Of a stretch of DNA of 64,000 nt, positions 10,946-21,492 are shown piece after piece. Each line of letters opens with the position of its first letter. The first letter of the stretch is position 1. A program made the position numbers and the translations under genes. The notes beneath the pieces were generated by a model, which was not told the origin of the DNA, did not search any database, and saw nothing but the letters and a program-made list of their open reading frames with translations. This stretch comes from Galeruca laticollis (lineage: Eukaryota > Arthropoda > Insecta > Coleoptera > Chrysomelidae), in NCBI GenBank assembly GCA_963921935.1, contig OY998180.1, positions 105,862,270 to 105,926,269 on the forward strand. Reading direction: 5' to 3'.

Positions 10946-11432
10946 TATAAAAATGTATAATGCACTCTACAGCTGTGTATGTCCCACAGGCACCATGTTG
11001 AAATTTAAGTGACAGTTTGCTTGAGTGCCCTATCGACCTTTGTAAGTTATGTTATGTTAATAGCGTTTTCGATTTACCTGAACTCTGCAAGTTCAGTTTG
11101 TCCTGAAATTACGTCATAAAACTTGGCGAGGGCATGCTAGTTCACTAATTCCACTAAAAAGTGCGTTTTAAATCGAACAATTGTTCAACTGCGAGTGCAG
11201 TGTTTCTTACCCAGCTTTCGGTCAAAATTCGGAAAACATACAAGGAAGCAAGGAGCAAGATACCATATGAACATGAGCAGCAGCAGCATGGAAAATATAT
11301 ATTTTATAATAAATGAAACATACAAATTTACTCTTCAAGTAGATAGAAAAAACAAAATGTACACTTACTTCTTCATCTCAATATTCATATATGAACATGA
11401 ACATATATGAGCAGTACTTTAAGAAGTTAAGG
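10946..11432. other. Unassigned spacer
   Basis: No domain, terminal repeat or splice-supported gene was recognised. A 71-codon frame at 11195-11410 has no family signature and runs into repeated ATATATGAACATGA sequence. Confidence 0.35.
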
Positions 11433-11599
11433 TAAGGGAGGGCGGGGCAAGATGGGCGCCCTAATTTTAATCGCTTCTAAATATGTTGTTTGTTGCATTA
11501 GCGATTTAAAATTTGAATAATTGGACAGGCTGATGTGTTATTTACTACTTACATACAGTTTAATATTTTTTTAATTAAGCGATAACATAGTAAAAAACA

Positions 11600-12489
11600 T
11601 TTTTTCTACTACCGTGCGTAAAGTACGTACTTTAGACACACTTTCGAGTGCGTAAAACTTTACTTTGCGCACTAGTGCGTAAAGAAAAAATTCCAATTTG
11701 TATGCAGTTTTATCTAGTCTTATAGAAATATAGGTAGGTATAATAAACGGATATTAAATCTGATTTTCTTTAAATCAGAGATTGAAACATATAGAATTCA
11801 GTAAAGTACATACTTAATAATTATTGGGCACTGGAAAATAATAGAATAGGATGCATAGGTAGGTACCTATAAATTGGCTGTGAGTGACTGACATTTCTTT
11901 GTGCATTGAATCTGACATTTAAATTTGAAATTGAGATCTTCCGACTATACCTAGGGAAAGCAAAAGTATTTATACTTAAGTATTGAACATTTTTAGGAAA
12001 CTATGATGTTTAGATTCTTTTCTTAGAAAACGGAATAGGTAGGTACATATAATTATAAAGATGGGTTCCTCTGATGATCTCTCAGGAGATAATTTTGAAA
12101 ATACACCATCAAACATATTACACGTAGCACAGAAAGCTTTTAATTATTTATTGCCCCAAAAATCTGTGAATATTTACGAAACAAAATACAATTTGTTTAA
12201 AGAATGGTGTAGGAAAAATAAAATAACAAAATATTTCGAAAATGTTCGAGTGCACAAATTGCACCTTTAATATTAGTATTGTTAATAATTGAATTCGTCT
12301 GTTGTTTTGTTAATTTGTTGTAATTTTGATTCAAATGTTCAAAATATTATTCAATATATAATATATTTTATTAAGAATCAATTAAAGCGCTATAGTTCCT
12401 TCTAAAGAAAAATTAAACCTACTTTAGTGCGCAAAGAAAATTACTATTAAACTTCTGTATTTTGATAAAATTTTCGGTAGTAGAAAAAA
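11600..12489. mobile_element. 890-bp inverted-repeat element carrying a recombinase-like fragment
   Basis: TTTTTTCTACTACCG at 11600-11614 pairs exactly with CGGTAGTAGAAAAAA at 12475-12489. GTGCGTAAAG words repeat inside the left end (11615-11690) and an inverted AGTGCGCAAAG lies near the right end. A short frame inside resembles the N-terminal part of Crypton-like tyrosine recombinases. I saw no target duplication. It sits in the 3' part of the pogo element, so it is probably a nested non-autonomous element of unassigned class. Confidence 0.55.
12061..12255 (+). pseudogene. Crypton-like tyrosine recombinase N-terminal fragment
   Basis: From an ATG, the first 60 or so residues include ILHVAQKAFNYLLPQKSV, then IYETKYNLFKEWCRKN and YFENV. 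This resembles the SAM-like core-binding region at the start of insect Crypton-type recombinases, where a PxKSxxxYxxxYxxFxxW pattern is common. The similarity stops at YFENV, and no catalytic R-H-R-Y region follows. It is at best a captured exon-like fragment and cannot recombine DNA. The assignment is from pattern memory only. Confidence 0.45.
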
Positions 12490-12514
12490 TAGTGTATGCA
12501 ATTCGTGGGTAATG

Positions 12515-12590
12515 GCCTTTTTTCGACTCATGTGATTGTCGCATTCGCCTGCGACTCATGCGACAATATTCACATTCGTCGAAAAAAGGC
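12515..12590. repeat. 76-bp hairpin-forming inverted repeat
   Basis: GCCTTTTTTCGAC (12515-12527) pairs perfectly with GTCGAAAAAAGGC (12578-12590). Inside, ATTGTCGCAT (12535-12544) pairs perfectly with ATGCGACAAT (12558-12567). The two stems nest around a short loop. It may be a very small foldback MITE; no function can be assigned. Confidence 0.65.
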
Positions 12591-12617
12591 TACTTTACAC
12601 ACTTGTTACATAAATAA

Positions 12618-14774
12618 CTATTTTACGAAAGTGTATATTTCCCATCTTGCCCCGCAGGTGGGATAAGATGGGAAACTGGGTGGGGCAAGTTGGGATATAC
12701 ATGATTTTGTAAAATAATATAATTTTTTATTGAGTTTTAAATATTCTGTTGTACAAAGTGCACAAATATGTTGTACTTCGTCATCATCTTCCTCCTCTCC
12801 AGTACAGGAACAGTGTGCCCAATGTCTGCACTTGATGCATAGCACCCATCCTTCCGTTGACTGGGAGTATAAATGGTTGCAATAAAGAGATGCTGCATCA
12901 TCTTCCACGTTTCCTTCGTCTTCCCCAGATGAGTCACTCTCTATAGTTTTGTTTTTCTTCTGTTGATTATTATTAAGGTGAAACTGACGTTTAACAATTT
13001 GGCGAGGAGTTTCAAATTTCCGTTTCTTTACCAAATGTTTTCCTTTTTCGGAACTATTTCTTTTAACTACCGTCTTTCCTTTGCTCAAATTATTTTTTTT
13101 CATTTTTCTTATATCTCGTTTTTATTGCTCCTCTTCTTTATGCTTCAATTCTTCCTCTAATTCCTTCTTGTACGGTGACTCTGTTATAACAGTACATTTT
13201 CCTTTCTTCCCAGCTCTTCGTTTTTTCGTCTGTTTTTTGTTTTCAATGTGTGGAATGGGAACAAGATCCTTTGGCGAGGATATCTGAAATGCAGTGGATG
13301 ATGATGCACCAAAATTTAATGAGTTTTCCAAAACTGACGGTGTTAGTGGTAGCCGCTTTTCTGTTGATGCTTCTGTTGTATGGATAACATTGGGAGTTAA
13401 TGGTGGTGTTTTCACGGACTGATGTGGCAAATTATCAGACTCTTGTGCTTCAGGATCCAAATTTTCATCAATATTTCTGTTGCTGCAGATAATTCTATTG
13501 TTGGTTGATTAGGTATTTCAGACTCTAAAACATCAACATCTTCAGCTGTTTGATGGGGTCTGTTTGTAGTTTCGGATGGTGCAAAATCAATATCTGTGAA
13601 TTTATTTTAGTTGAATGGAAACATTCCCGCTTTTTCAAACGAAGTTACAGCTGTTAACATAGACGCTGCTCGTATAAACGCCGTTCCAAATAACTTAGAT
13701 ATTTGATATAGGTTCACAACTCTCCGTGGATGATTTCGAAGCCAATTACTCACCACCTGGTCATAATAGACACTTAAAGGTTTCATGAAACATATATCAT
13801 GTGGCTGAAGTCGGTGTGTACAATGGGGAGGAGAACACAATATAACCACCCCATTATTTCTTGCTTAGTCAATTGCTTTAATATTTTTTATATGAGTAGA
13901 ATGTCCATCTAATAAGAGTAGCACAGGACGATCCTTTGTTGCACCAGAAAGTTCTGTGAAGCGTGTAAACCAATTTAAAAAAATTTCAGTTTGCATCCAG
14001 CCACTAGGATGACATTCTGCTGTCGCAGCAGGAGAAGCATCATTTAAAAACTCTGGATTCATCCTTACTCTGGGAAAAATGAATAACGGTGGCATATAAG
14101 CTCCTGCTGCACTGCAACAAATTTCCACAGTGACGGTTTCACCTCTATCTGACGATGTGAGGGATCCAACTTGTTTCCTACCTTTTGTTGCCAATATCTT
14201 AGATTTGTTTTTAAGCACAACTGTAACACCTGTCTCGTCACAGTTGTATATTCTATCGGCGGTAAAGTTATACTTATCAAAAATTAAATCGTAAAATCCA
14301 TCCACAGCCACTTTATTGAAACCTATCGCTCTTGCAGCGGAAGTAGCTTCAGGGTTCCTAATTGACAAGTCTGGGTGTCGTCTTAAAAAAGCTGTCATTC
14401 AATCTTTACCAACTTCATTTTTACTTTTATTAAAATTGTGTTGTTTTTAATTTTTTTTCCGCAAGCTGGAAAGCTAACCGTATTAGCTCAACACAGGTTA
14501 ATCCGAATAATCTCGATTCCATTAATTTTATGTAGTCAACAAGCTCTTCTTGATGTGTGAAAACGCATTTATCTGGGCCTAGTTTCGGCTTTATAATTTG
14601 AGTAGTATTTAATCTCGCTAGTTTTGTTTTACGTTCTAATGTTGATTTTGGTACATCAAAATGTGTAGATGCGGTCCTGTATCCCATTTGACCAGAGATT
14701 ACAGCCACTCCTGCTTGTACCATGCTCCCTTCACTCCGTTTTCCCCGTTCTGATACACGTTTATAAGTACGCAA
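12618..14774 (-). pseudogene. Pogo-type transposase with DDE_1 core and C-terminal PHD finger, multiply broken
   Basis: Minus-strand order: an N-terminal psq/CENP-B-like helix-turn-helix region (14430-14774, with TYKRVSERG near the start but no ATG), then the DDE_1 core at 13865-14398 with YNCDETGV and LLLDGHSTH, and the third acid at 13607-13849 in LQPHDICFMKPL. That gives the D-D-D triad usual for pogo. A Pro/Thr-rich linker with a basic tract follows (13122-13460), then a PHD-like finger at 12618-13103 (YCNHLYS, VLCIKCRHWAHCSC, HICALC). The pieces are separated by a frameshift near 14440, stops near 14400 and 13867, a stop near 13607, and one before 13121. Catalytic residues survive but the gene is dead. 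Confidence 0.87.
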
Positions 14775-15320
14775 AATTTTCTAAAATAAAAACAATACGT
14801 CTGCTTTAATATTACTATTACTTTTTTGCGGGGCAAGATGGGACCCTATCCCTTCTTGCCCCTCCCAAAATACCTCATCTCGCCCCACAGGAATTCAAAA
14901 GGTTAAACAAGATTCCCATAATTAAATTTTTATTAAAATTTAAATGTATGATGTCCTCAACAACAGTAATTAAACTACCATCAAACCCAGTCAAATACAT
15001 TTGCATAAATACTTACATAAAACTCTCAGCAGATGCACAAACGTAACACATTTATTTAAGAAACATACGAATTTGTTAAAATCTAATGCCGGGTCCACAT
15101 TAAACCGACAAAACAAAAACATAAAACAAAACAAAAACAAAACATCTTTAAAACTTTTATGCAACAAAACAGTTTCGAAACAAAGTCCACACCGCAGACC
15201 ATTTATTCAAAACAAAACAGTAACAAACACTCCATGTTTCAGTTTTGTTTTTGCAGTCCACACTAGAAGCATGTTTCGTTACCGTTTCCGTAAGTTGAAG
15301 AAGACGACGATTTCGTATTA

Positions 15321-17574
15321 ATGGCTGGATATTATTATATTTTTTTAAATTTGAAGCGGAAAAAAAGACGTTTTTGGGTGAGGCCCACTTTGCGAAGGCG
15401 AACGAGTCATGGAGTCGAAAATTTAATTACAGATATCCGTGAAGACGATATTGGTTTATCAGGCGAGATACGTTCTAGTTTTACCAATTTTTTGCGAATG
15501 TCAAACGAAGATTTTGAAAGCTTATTAGAATTAGTTGGGCCAGTCATACACAAGAAAAATACGAATTTTAGAAATTCTATTTCCATAACAGAACGCTTAG
15601 CTGTTACCTTAAGATTTCTGGCAACCGGTGATTCATATCATAGTCTCATGTATCAGACAAGAATATCTAAGCAATCGATTTCACAAATTGTTCCAGAAAC
15701 ATGTGAAGCTTTAGTACAAGTTCTGAATGGTTTTGTTAAGGTAAGTAAATTAGCTTGCAATTATTTTTAATTGAAAACGCAATCGTATAATTTAATGGCA
15801 TGTATTTTAATTTATTAAAAATAAGTACAGAATATATATTTTAAAAAAATAAACACCTTGTCGACGAAGTTGATTATTCTTGGTCCCATTCATCAGTAAC
15901 TATCGTGTTTTCATTCGTAAAGTCCATAGCTGATTGTGATGTCGGCTGAACAGCTGCGAGTGGCTCCAGATAAGTGGGATTTGGCAGAGATTGTACACTG
16001 GACAGTTGTGAGTACGACTGGACGCTCGGCGGATTTGAATAAGTCTGCGAAATGGAAGAAGATGCTGGCGAGACTGTTGGTAAGCGAACGTATTGTGAGA
16101 GTTCTTGATGTACATGAGAAGTTTGAGGGGGTTCATTGTATTTGCCTAATTCGGCTTCGTATAGTAGATTATTTATTTGATGTTCTATGGTTATCTGTGC
16201 GTAACGAGTCGGTAAATTGCGCAGTTTTCGTGCAACAATCTCGCCAAATATATCAAAATCGTCAGGCTGTCGTGATGCACAGACTTTATCATCGAATATA
16301 TTTCTTCACATCGCTTGTCGGTAGTATTTTTTGCTACCGGCTTTTTCTTTATTGCTGATGTATTTTGTTCATGCGAAGTCGATTTTTCAATAGATGAATG
16401 GGGAACTTCATTCCTAGATGCGTCTAGTTCTGTACCATCGTCATTATCGACAATAACTTCTGTTATTTCTTCTTCCCCTTCTTCGCTGCTATAGGATTCG
16501 TCCGATCTCTGTAACAAAGAGAAAAAAAGTAGCAATTACTGTGAATTTTTTAATAAAAAGGGAAGTCAAGTTCAGTCTAATTTAAGAAGATGTAACCCTC
16601 CGTTATTTATTTTTTGTTTAGGGTCATTTAGGGATTTTTTAGGAGATTTATGTAATATAATTCTAGTGACAGTCATGTATTTTAATTTGTTCAGAAGAAG
16701 GCATTAATTGACAGTGTAACTCTAAATCACGATATTTTTGTTTCAGACACCTAGCAGTGAAGAGGAATGGAAACAGATTAGCAACGATTATAATAAAATT
16801 TGGAACTTTCCTTTATGTCTAGGCGCAATGGACGGAAAGCATATTTTAATTGAAGCTCCTGCTGTTAGTGGGAGTGAATTTTACAACTATAAAGGTACAT
16901 TTAGTATTGTACTTTTTGCAATAGTGGACGCAAATTATAATTTTCTTTACGCTAACGTTGGATGTCAAGGCCGTATTTCAGACGGCGGTGTATTTAAAAA
17001 TACCTCCTTTTATAAATTGATGGTAGATGGACGATTAAACTTGCCCCCAAAAACTATTCTTGCTGGAAGGAAAAACGAATCTCCTTATGTTTTTGTTGCG
17101 GACGATGCTTTTCCCCTTACTCCTCATATAATGAAGCCATATAGTGGTCACCAAGAAAAAGGGTCTATAAAAAGAATATTTAATTACAGGCTTAGCCGCG
17201 CGCGAAGAGTTGTGGAGAATGCATTCGGTATTTTGGCAGCCAAATTTCGCGTGCTTCGCAAACCTATATTACTACAACCCAAAAAGACTGAACAATTGGT
17301 TATGGCGTGCATTTACCTTCACAATTACTTACGGAAAAGCTTGTCATCTAGAAATAGGTACACACCACCAGGGAGTTTCGATATTGAACACTTAGATAGT
17401 GGTACACTTGAAAATGGTGAATGGAGAAAGATGACTGAAAATCAGCAATCTTTTCGAAGTTTAAGTCGCACTGCTCGAAAACCCTCACTGGAAGCCGCAG
17501 CCATTAGAGATGAATTCGCAGAGTACTTTGTTTCAGACCAAGGGCAAGTTCCTTGGCAAATAAAATACTGCTAG
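15321..17574 (+). CDS. PIF/Harbinger DDE transposase, two exons
   Basis: Exon 1 is 15321-15740 and exon 2 is 16747-17574, joined in phase 0 across an intron starting GTAAGT (15741) and ending TTTCAG (16746). The product is about 415 residues, normal for the family. The N-terminus has the basic KRKKRRFWVRP stretch, then a helix-turn-helix-like region with SISITERLAVTLRFLATG. Exon 2 has the DDE nuclease: GAMDGKH (first D), VDANYNF and SDGGVFKNT (second), and RRVVENAFGI (the E). All are present and neither exon has a stop, so this may be active. It cleaves the element ends at TWA-type sites, in the nucleus with the MADF partner. The intron contains the second exon of that partner on the other strand. 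Confidence 0.93.
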
Positions 17575-18006
17575 TTAATAAAACTTGTAACTTTCTGCAT
17601 ATAAACATATTCTAGTTGTTAATAAATAAGCATGTTAATTACTTACTTGTTTATCTATGGACAATCCTCCAGCTTCTCGACTTTTACGCGGTTTATTCTT
17701 GTCCTTAAGAAAACTCATAATCGCATATCCAAACCATTTTGGTATAAACTTTTGTCCCGAGCCAGATTTTTTGCACTGTTTATAATTCCTTCTTTCTCTT
17801 TGATATTGAGAGTTGATATTTCTTACTTTTCTCTCAATTTCTTCCTCTGACAAATTTAGAGATCGTCCAATTTCCTTTAAAGCATCAGCCTTTTTATAGC
17901 GATTTTTATATTCACTATTTGTTGGATCCCATAACAATGGGGTTTCTCGATACAATTCTATTAATTTACAAGTGTTATCCACAGTCCACTTCGTTTTTTC
18001 CGACAT
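15874..18006 (-). CDS. Harbinger MADF/Myb-like accessory protein, two exons, one frameshift
   Basis: Exon 1 runs 18006-17647 from an ATG (MSEKTKWTV) and ends at GTAAGT. Exon 2 runs 16508-15874 after TTGTTACAG. Both joins are phase 0. Exon 1 is a MADF domain (LIELYRETPLLWD, KADALKEIGRSL, VRNINSQYQRE) followed by the basic WFGYAIMSFLKDKNKPRKS. Exon 2 is acidic then Ser/Pro/Gln-rich, ending DEWDQE and a TAA. Family knowledge: this partner carries the transposase to the nucleus and binds the element ends. A two-base excess near 16297 (ATATAT context) shifts the exon 2 frame, so the C-terminal part is read only in a second frame. The intron spans transposase exon 2. Confidence 0.85.
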
Positions 18007-18511
18007 CGTTTCACAGTAACAAATAAACATACGCGAACGATACTTTAAGTTTTGTTTCTCTGTCCACACTGAATCGACACAGTTCCCGATAAAGCGAACA
18101 ATACAGAAACCTTTTGATATTTACCGACAAGCGACGGGACTCGAAATTGTTGCGGAATCCGGCGACAAAACAGTGCCGAGACAAAAAAGTCGCTGAAATG
18201 TTGCATCTTTGTTGCAGAATTGTTGAAAAACATGAAGTTTCTGTTTTGTTTCTCTTTTGTCGGTTTGATGTGGACCCGGCTTAACTTCCAACTAAAATCT
18301 GTGAAATTCGTTTACTGTTACAGAAATTTTCGTTACAGAGGTACATTGTGAGTCATTAGATACTAGTTTCAGCTATTTGCGTACAGATGTCACTACCTGG
18401 TTCGTCAGATCTTGCCCCGCCCTCCCCTAAACGTCCCATATTTCGGCATCTTAACTAAAATTTTTTAAATATATTACTAAGCATGATATCAGTATATTAG
18501 CGATTCCAGCA

Positions 18512-19051
18512 CGCTTTGGTAGCCACTTTGGTCTGTCAAATACATATCAATCGATTTCGTTTCGAAAAACGATGACGTCAAGCTTACTTTGGTACCCTTT
18601 TTGGTCTGTCAAATCACATACCGAGATCTGCAGCACGGTTACTGAAATTGGTAACTTTCTATCCTTGTCCAAAGTAGTTTTTGTCTTGTTTTTTATTTGT
18701 AAACAAACAAAGTCGTTGAAACGAATTGAATTTTTGACCAATATTCTAAAATTCTTCAAGTTTTGTCTGTTTTTTCTTTTTTTTGTCTAGTAATAATGGA
18801 ATCTGTTGATTTTATTATAAATGGCAAGAAGCTTTTTTTGGGTTTTTGCTATATATATTTAACTCAAAACTCCAAGACAATGTAGTAAAACTCTATAAAC
18901 AACTTTTCCGATCGCAATACAAAACGTAAATTTCATCAATCAGCTATACCAATTGAGAACCAAACGATTTCGCCTGTAATTGATACATTACGTCATACCG
19001 GTGACGTAGGACCTACCATTTGGTTAACCAAAATCCCTACCAACCAAAGCG
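18512..19051. mobile_element. Possible MITE with CGCTTTGGT ends
   Basis: CGCTTTGGT (18512) and ACCAAAGCG (19043-19051) are inverted and about 540 bp apart. TTTGGTCTGTCAAAT is directly repeated at 18527 and 18600. A further inverted TTTTGG lies in GGTTAACCAAAATCCC near 19022. No target duplication is clear and no protein is encoded. The assignment is tentative. 18428-18511 and 19052-19255 show nothing else. Confidence 0.35.
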
Positions 19052-19266
19052 GGACGAAATCTCCTTATGAAAGCTTTTTTTGATCAATATTGGTACTTTG
19101 CCAGTGATTTGATGCGTGAATCATGTAGTTTTAGTTCGAATTTTTTTTATATAATTTTATTTGTGGGCCTGTTGTTTGAACTCTATTTCGTAATAAAGTT
19201 TAGCTTTGCTTCTAAGTTCGTGAACTCGTGACCCTTGTTTCGGGATAAAGTTTTTTGCGCTGAGTT

Positions 19267-20119
19267 CCTTCCTTCCTTCCTTCTAGCCGTTTTCTATCCG
19301 TTGGATATAGACCTCTCTCAATGTTCTCCAGGTTTCCCTGTGTTGTGCAACCTGATACCAATTTAAACCTGCTGTGCGTTTTATATCGTCGTACCAACGC
19401 TGTTGAGGTCTGCCAACGCTTCTCCTCTCGCCCCAAGGTCTCCATCTAGTCACTTTGCTGCTCCAGTTGTTGTTGTTTCTAGCAATATGCCCAGCCCAGT
19501 TCCATTTGAGTGAGGCTATTCTCCTTTCGATGTCTTCGATGTTTGACGTTCTCCTGATCCATTCGTTAGTTTTTCGGTCTTTCAGTGTTACTCCAACTAT
19601 CTTTCTCTCTATTGCTCTTTGATGTGTTTTGAGCTTGTTCAAGTTCTTTTTTGTCAAGACCCAAGTTTCCGACGCATATGTAGACACTGGTAAGACACAT
19701 GTATTGTATACTTTTGCTTTTAGTTTCATTGGTAGATTTGACTGAAACACCAGTTTTAGTTTGCTATATGCTGCCCATCCTAACCGTATTCTCCTATTGA
19801 GCTCTGTACTCTGGCATTTCTTAGTAATTGTTATTTCTTGGCCTAGATAAATGTACGACGCTACTTTTTCGATTAACTGGTTCTCAATGGTTAGTGTATT
19901 GGTAATTGTATCTTCTTTTGTCATGAATTTGGTTTTATTTATGTTTATCTCTACTCCAACCTTGTTTGCTTCATGGTATAGTTCCTGAATCATGCCTATC
20001 AGTTCTGCCTCTGTTTGAGCGAATATGACGATATAATCTGCAAATTTCAAGTTGTTCAGTTTTTCGCCTGCTATGTTTATTCCTCTGTCTTCCCAGTGTA
20101 AATTTCGAAATACATCATC
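19267..20119 (-). mobile_element. RTE-like LINE copy, 5'-truncated, with 11-bp target duplication
   Basis: TGCGCTGAGTT at 19256-19266 and again at 20120-20130 flanks the copy. On the minus strand a single frame runs from RT motif C to the end of the protein. The catalytic box reads KFADYIVIFA, with Y where the second D of FADD should be. Downstream are YASETWVLTKK, the WNWAGHIAR stretch and GRPQQRWYDDI, the ending usual in RTE-like elements. The stop is followed almost at once by a GAAG-type short tandem tail, as in RTE elements with tiny 3' UTRs. It was dead on arrival, missing the endonuclease and most of RT. Confidence 0.85.
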
Positions 20120-20276
20120 TGCGCTGAGTTACCTATAATAATTTATTAATAAAAAACACTCGCTTGAAGATCGTGCATCACTGGACCTGCTTGATTTAAG
20201 TAATATATCATAGTTAACGGCATTTTGATCAAAAGAGACTAAACCAAAATGTTTTCTTTACAGAACGTCGTAAATT

Positions 20277-20875
20277 TCAGAGAGAGATGGGAAATGTGTC
20301 CATGAAAAAAGAGCAACATGGGTTTTTAATGTTCTCTTTCAATAAGAAACCATTGAACGAATTTGTGATGTAGTCATAAAATGTTTTGAACGTCATCCAC
20401 CCATTATCAGACTTGCCAATTACCCACGTTTTGGGATATTTTTTAAGAATATTCATTGAGATGCGCTTATAATGAAATAAGTCCTTTATTGGCATTAGTT
20501 TTCCATTAGCTGAAGTCCCAAGGGAAAGAGTTCAATTTTCTTTTCCAATATTACCGGATCGACAGTAGATACTTTTTTGGCCTCTCTTTGCCAATACAGA
20601 TGGATCTTTAGGGCACAAGAAAAAAGCCGACTCATCACAATTGAAAATTCGAGACGGATCTTGCTAAATTTCCAGACAGTTGTTCTTTTCAAAGTACTTA
20701 TAAACACAATCGAACCAGCGTCGTATTTTTTTTCTGTTCCATCAATTCGTGCTGTAGTTAATGCTCGACCTACCTTTGAACTCACATCTGAGGTTCTTTT
20801 CAAAAATGTTTCGTATCCGTGTTTTCCTGGAATTCCATTCCTAAATGGATTGGGCCTATTCAGTTTTTTAACTAT
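20277..20875 (-). pseudogene. Pogo/jerky-like DDE transposase fragment
   Basis: Read on the minus strand, NRPNPFRNGIPGKHGYETFLKR is followed by a degraded linker, then (in another frame) RIFNCDESAFFLCPK with the first catalytic D, VLAKRGQK, and finally DNGWMTFKTFYDYI and SFFMD. The last is a decayed version of the second catalytic block (FxDGH). At least one frameshift (near 20655) and one stop (near 20535) break it. It differs from the two PHD-tailed pogo copies nearby. 20131-20276 adds nothing clear. Confidence 0.75.
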
Positions 20876-21490
20876 TTTAATAACAGAATGCAGTACTTAC
20901 TTAATGAACACAGAGAAGTAATGTACCGATTTCACGTGTAAGTGATCTGTGCCGTAACTACTACTATAGATTTATCTGTCACGAACTTGGGGCAAAGTAA
21001 AAAAATAGACTCCTTTGTTTTGTGTTATTGATTTTTCGAAATTCCCGCACTCAAAAGTTTTTAGGTTATATTTAAATTATGTAAATTAACTATTAAATAC
21101 CTTATATATAATTAAAGCAAACAAAAATAAATGAAATAAATCGAATAAGAAACAACATTATGTTGGTAGTACCTATGCAAATTCACCTTAAAAATGTAAA
21201 TTTGGGTCACATTCAAACCCGTAGGTATTAAAAGAATTCTAGTGTACAAAACATACTTAAACCGAATTTAGCTCATTAGAAACTTCATTAAATATCTTAT
21301 TATTAAAATTTTTATTTAAATGGACTTACATTTGCCTTTCCAAAAGCTTAAGAAGTACGAGCGGCAACCTTACGGTTGTAAATCTGTGTACAGACATGCT
21401 CCGAATACCGTATCGAACTTCGTCGCGTGCTCAAGCGCAACGATGTAACATTGTAGGGTTCCGCTTGTTGTCGGTGTAGTACGCGCAAAA
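20876..21490. other. Unassigned AT-rich sequence
   Basis: No gene or element signature was seen. A GC-richer patch at 21355-21480 has no long open frame. Confidence 0.35.
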
Positions 21491-21492
21491 CA

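Larger units (their letters stand above)
15087..18281. mobile_element. PIF/Harbinger transposon nested in the pogo element
   Basis: The ends are inverted: GCCGGGTCCACATTAAACCG at 15088 and, reverse-complemented from 18280, GCCGGGTCCACATCAAACCG. TAA at 15084-15086 and 18282-18284 fits the 3-bp target duplication of this superfamily. The element is 3195 bp and carries the expected gene pair: a DDE transposase (plus strand) and a MADF/Myb-like DNA-binding protein (minus strand). Their exons alternate along the DNA. It inserted into the pogo transposon near its right terminal repeat, so it is the younger of the two. Confidence 0.93.
11435..18427 (-). mobile_element. Pogo-type DNA transposon with TA target site, host to a nested Harbinger
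   Basis: The left end is AGGGAGGGCGGGGCAAGAT and the right end, reverse-complemented, is GGGGAGGGCGGGGCAAGAT (18 of 19 match). Each end is flanked by TA, as expected for the Tc1/mariner-pogo superfamily. Between them lie a decayed pogo transposase (12618-14774, minus strand) and a Harbinger insertion (15087-18281). Without the Harbinger the element would be about 3.8 kb. More copies of GGGGCAAGATGGGA, in both orientations, occur at 12638-12695 and 14829-14890. The transposase is too broken to work. Confidence 0.88.

Noticed and set aside
14827..14890. True left or right end of the pogo element at the inner GGGGCAAGATGGG copies
   Set aside because: The outer pair at 11435 and 18427 matches 18 of 19 bases and has TA on both sides; the inner copies lack a matching TA-flanked partner, so they were kept as subterminal repeats.
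15001..15321. 106-codon frame rich in Lys and Asn before the Harbinger transposase
   Set aside because: It crosses the transposon boundary at 15087 and is built from AAAACAAAAC repeats in the terminal region.
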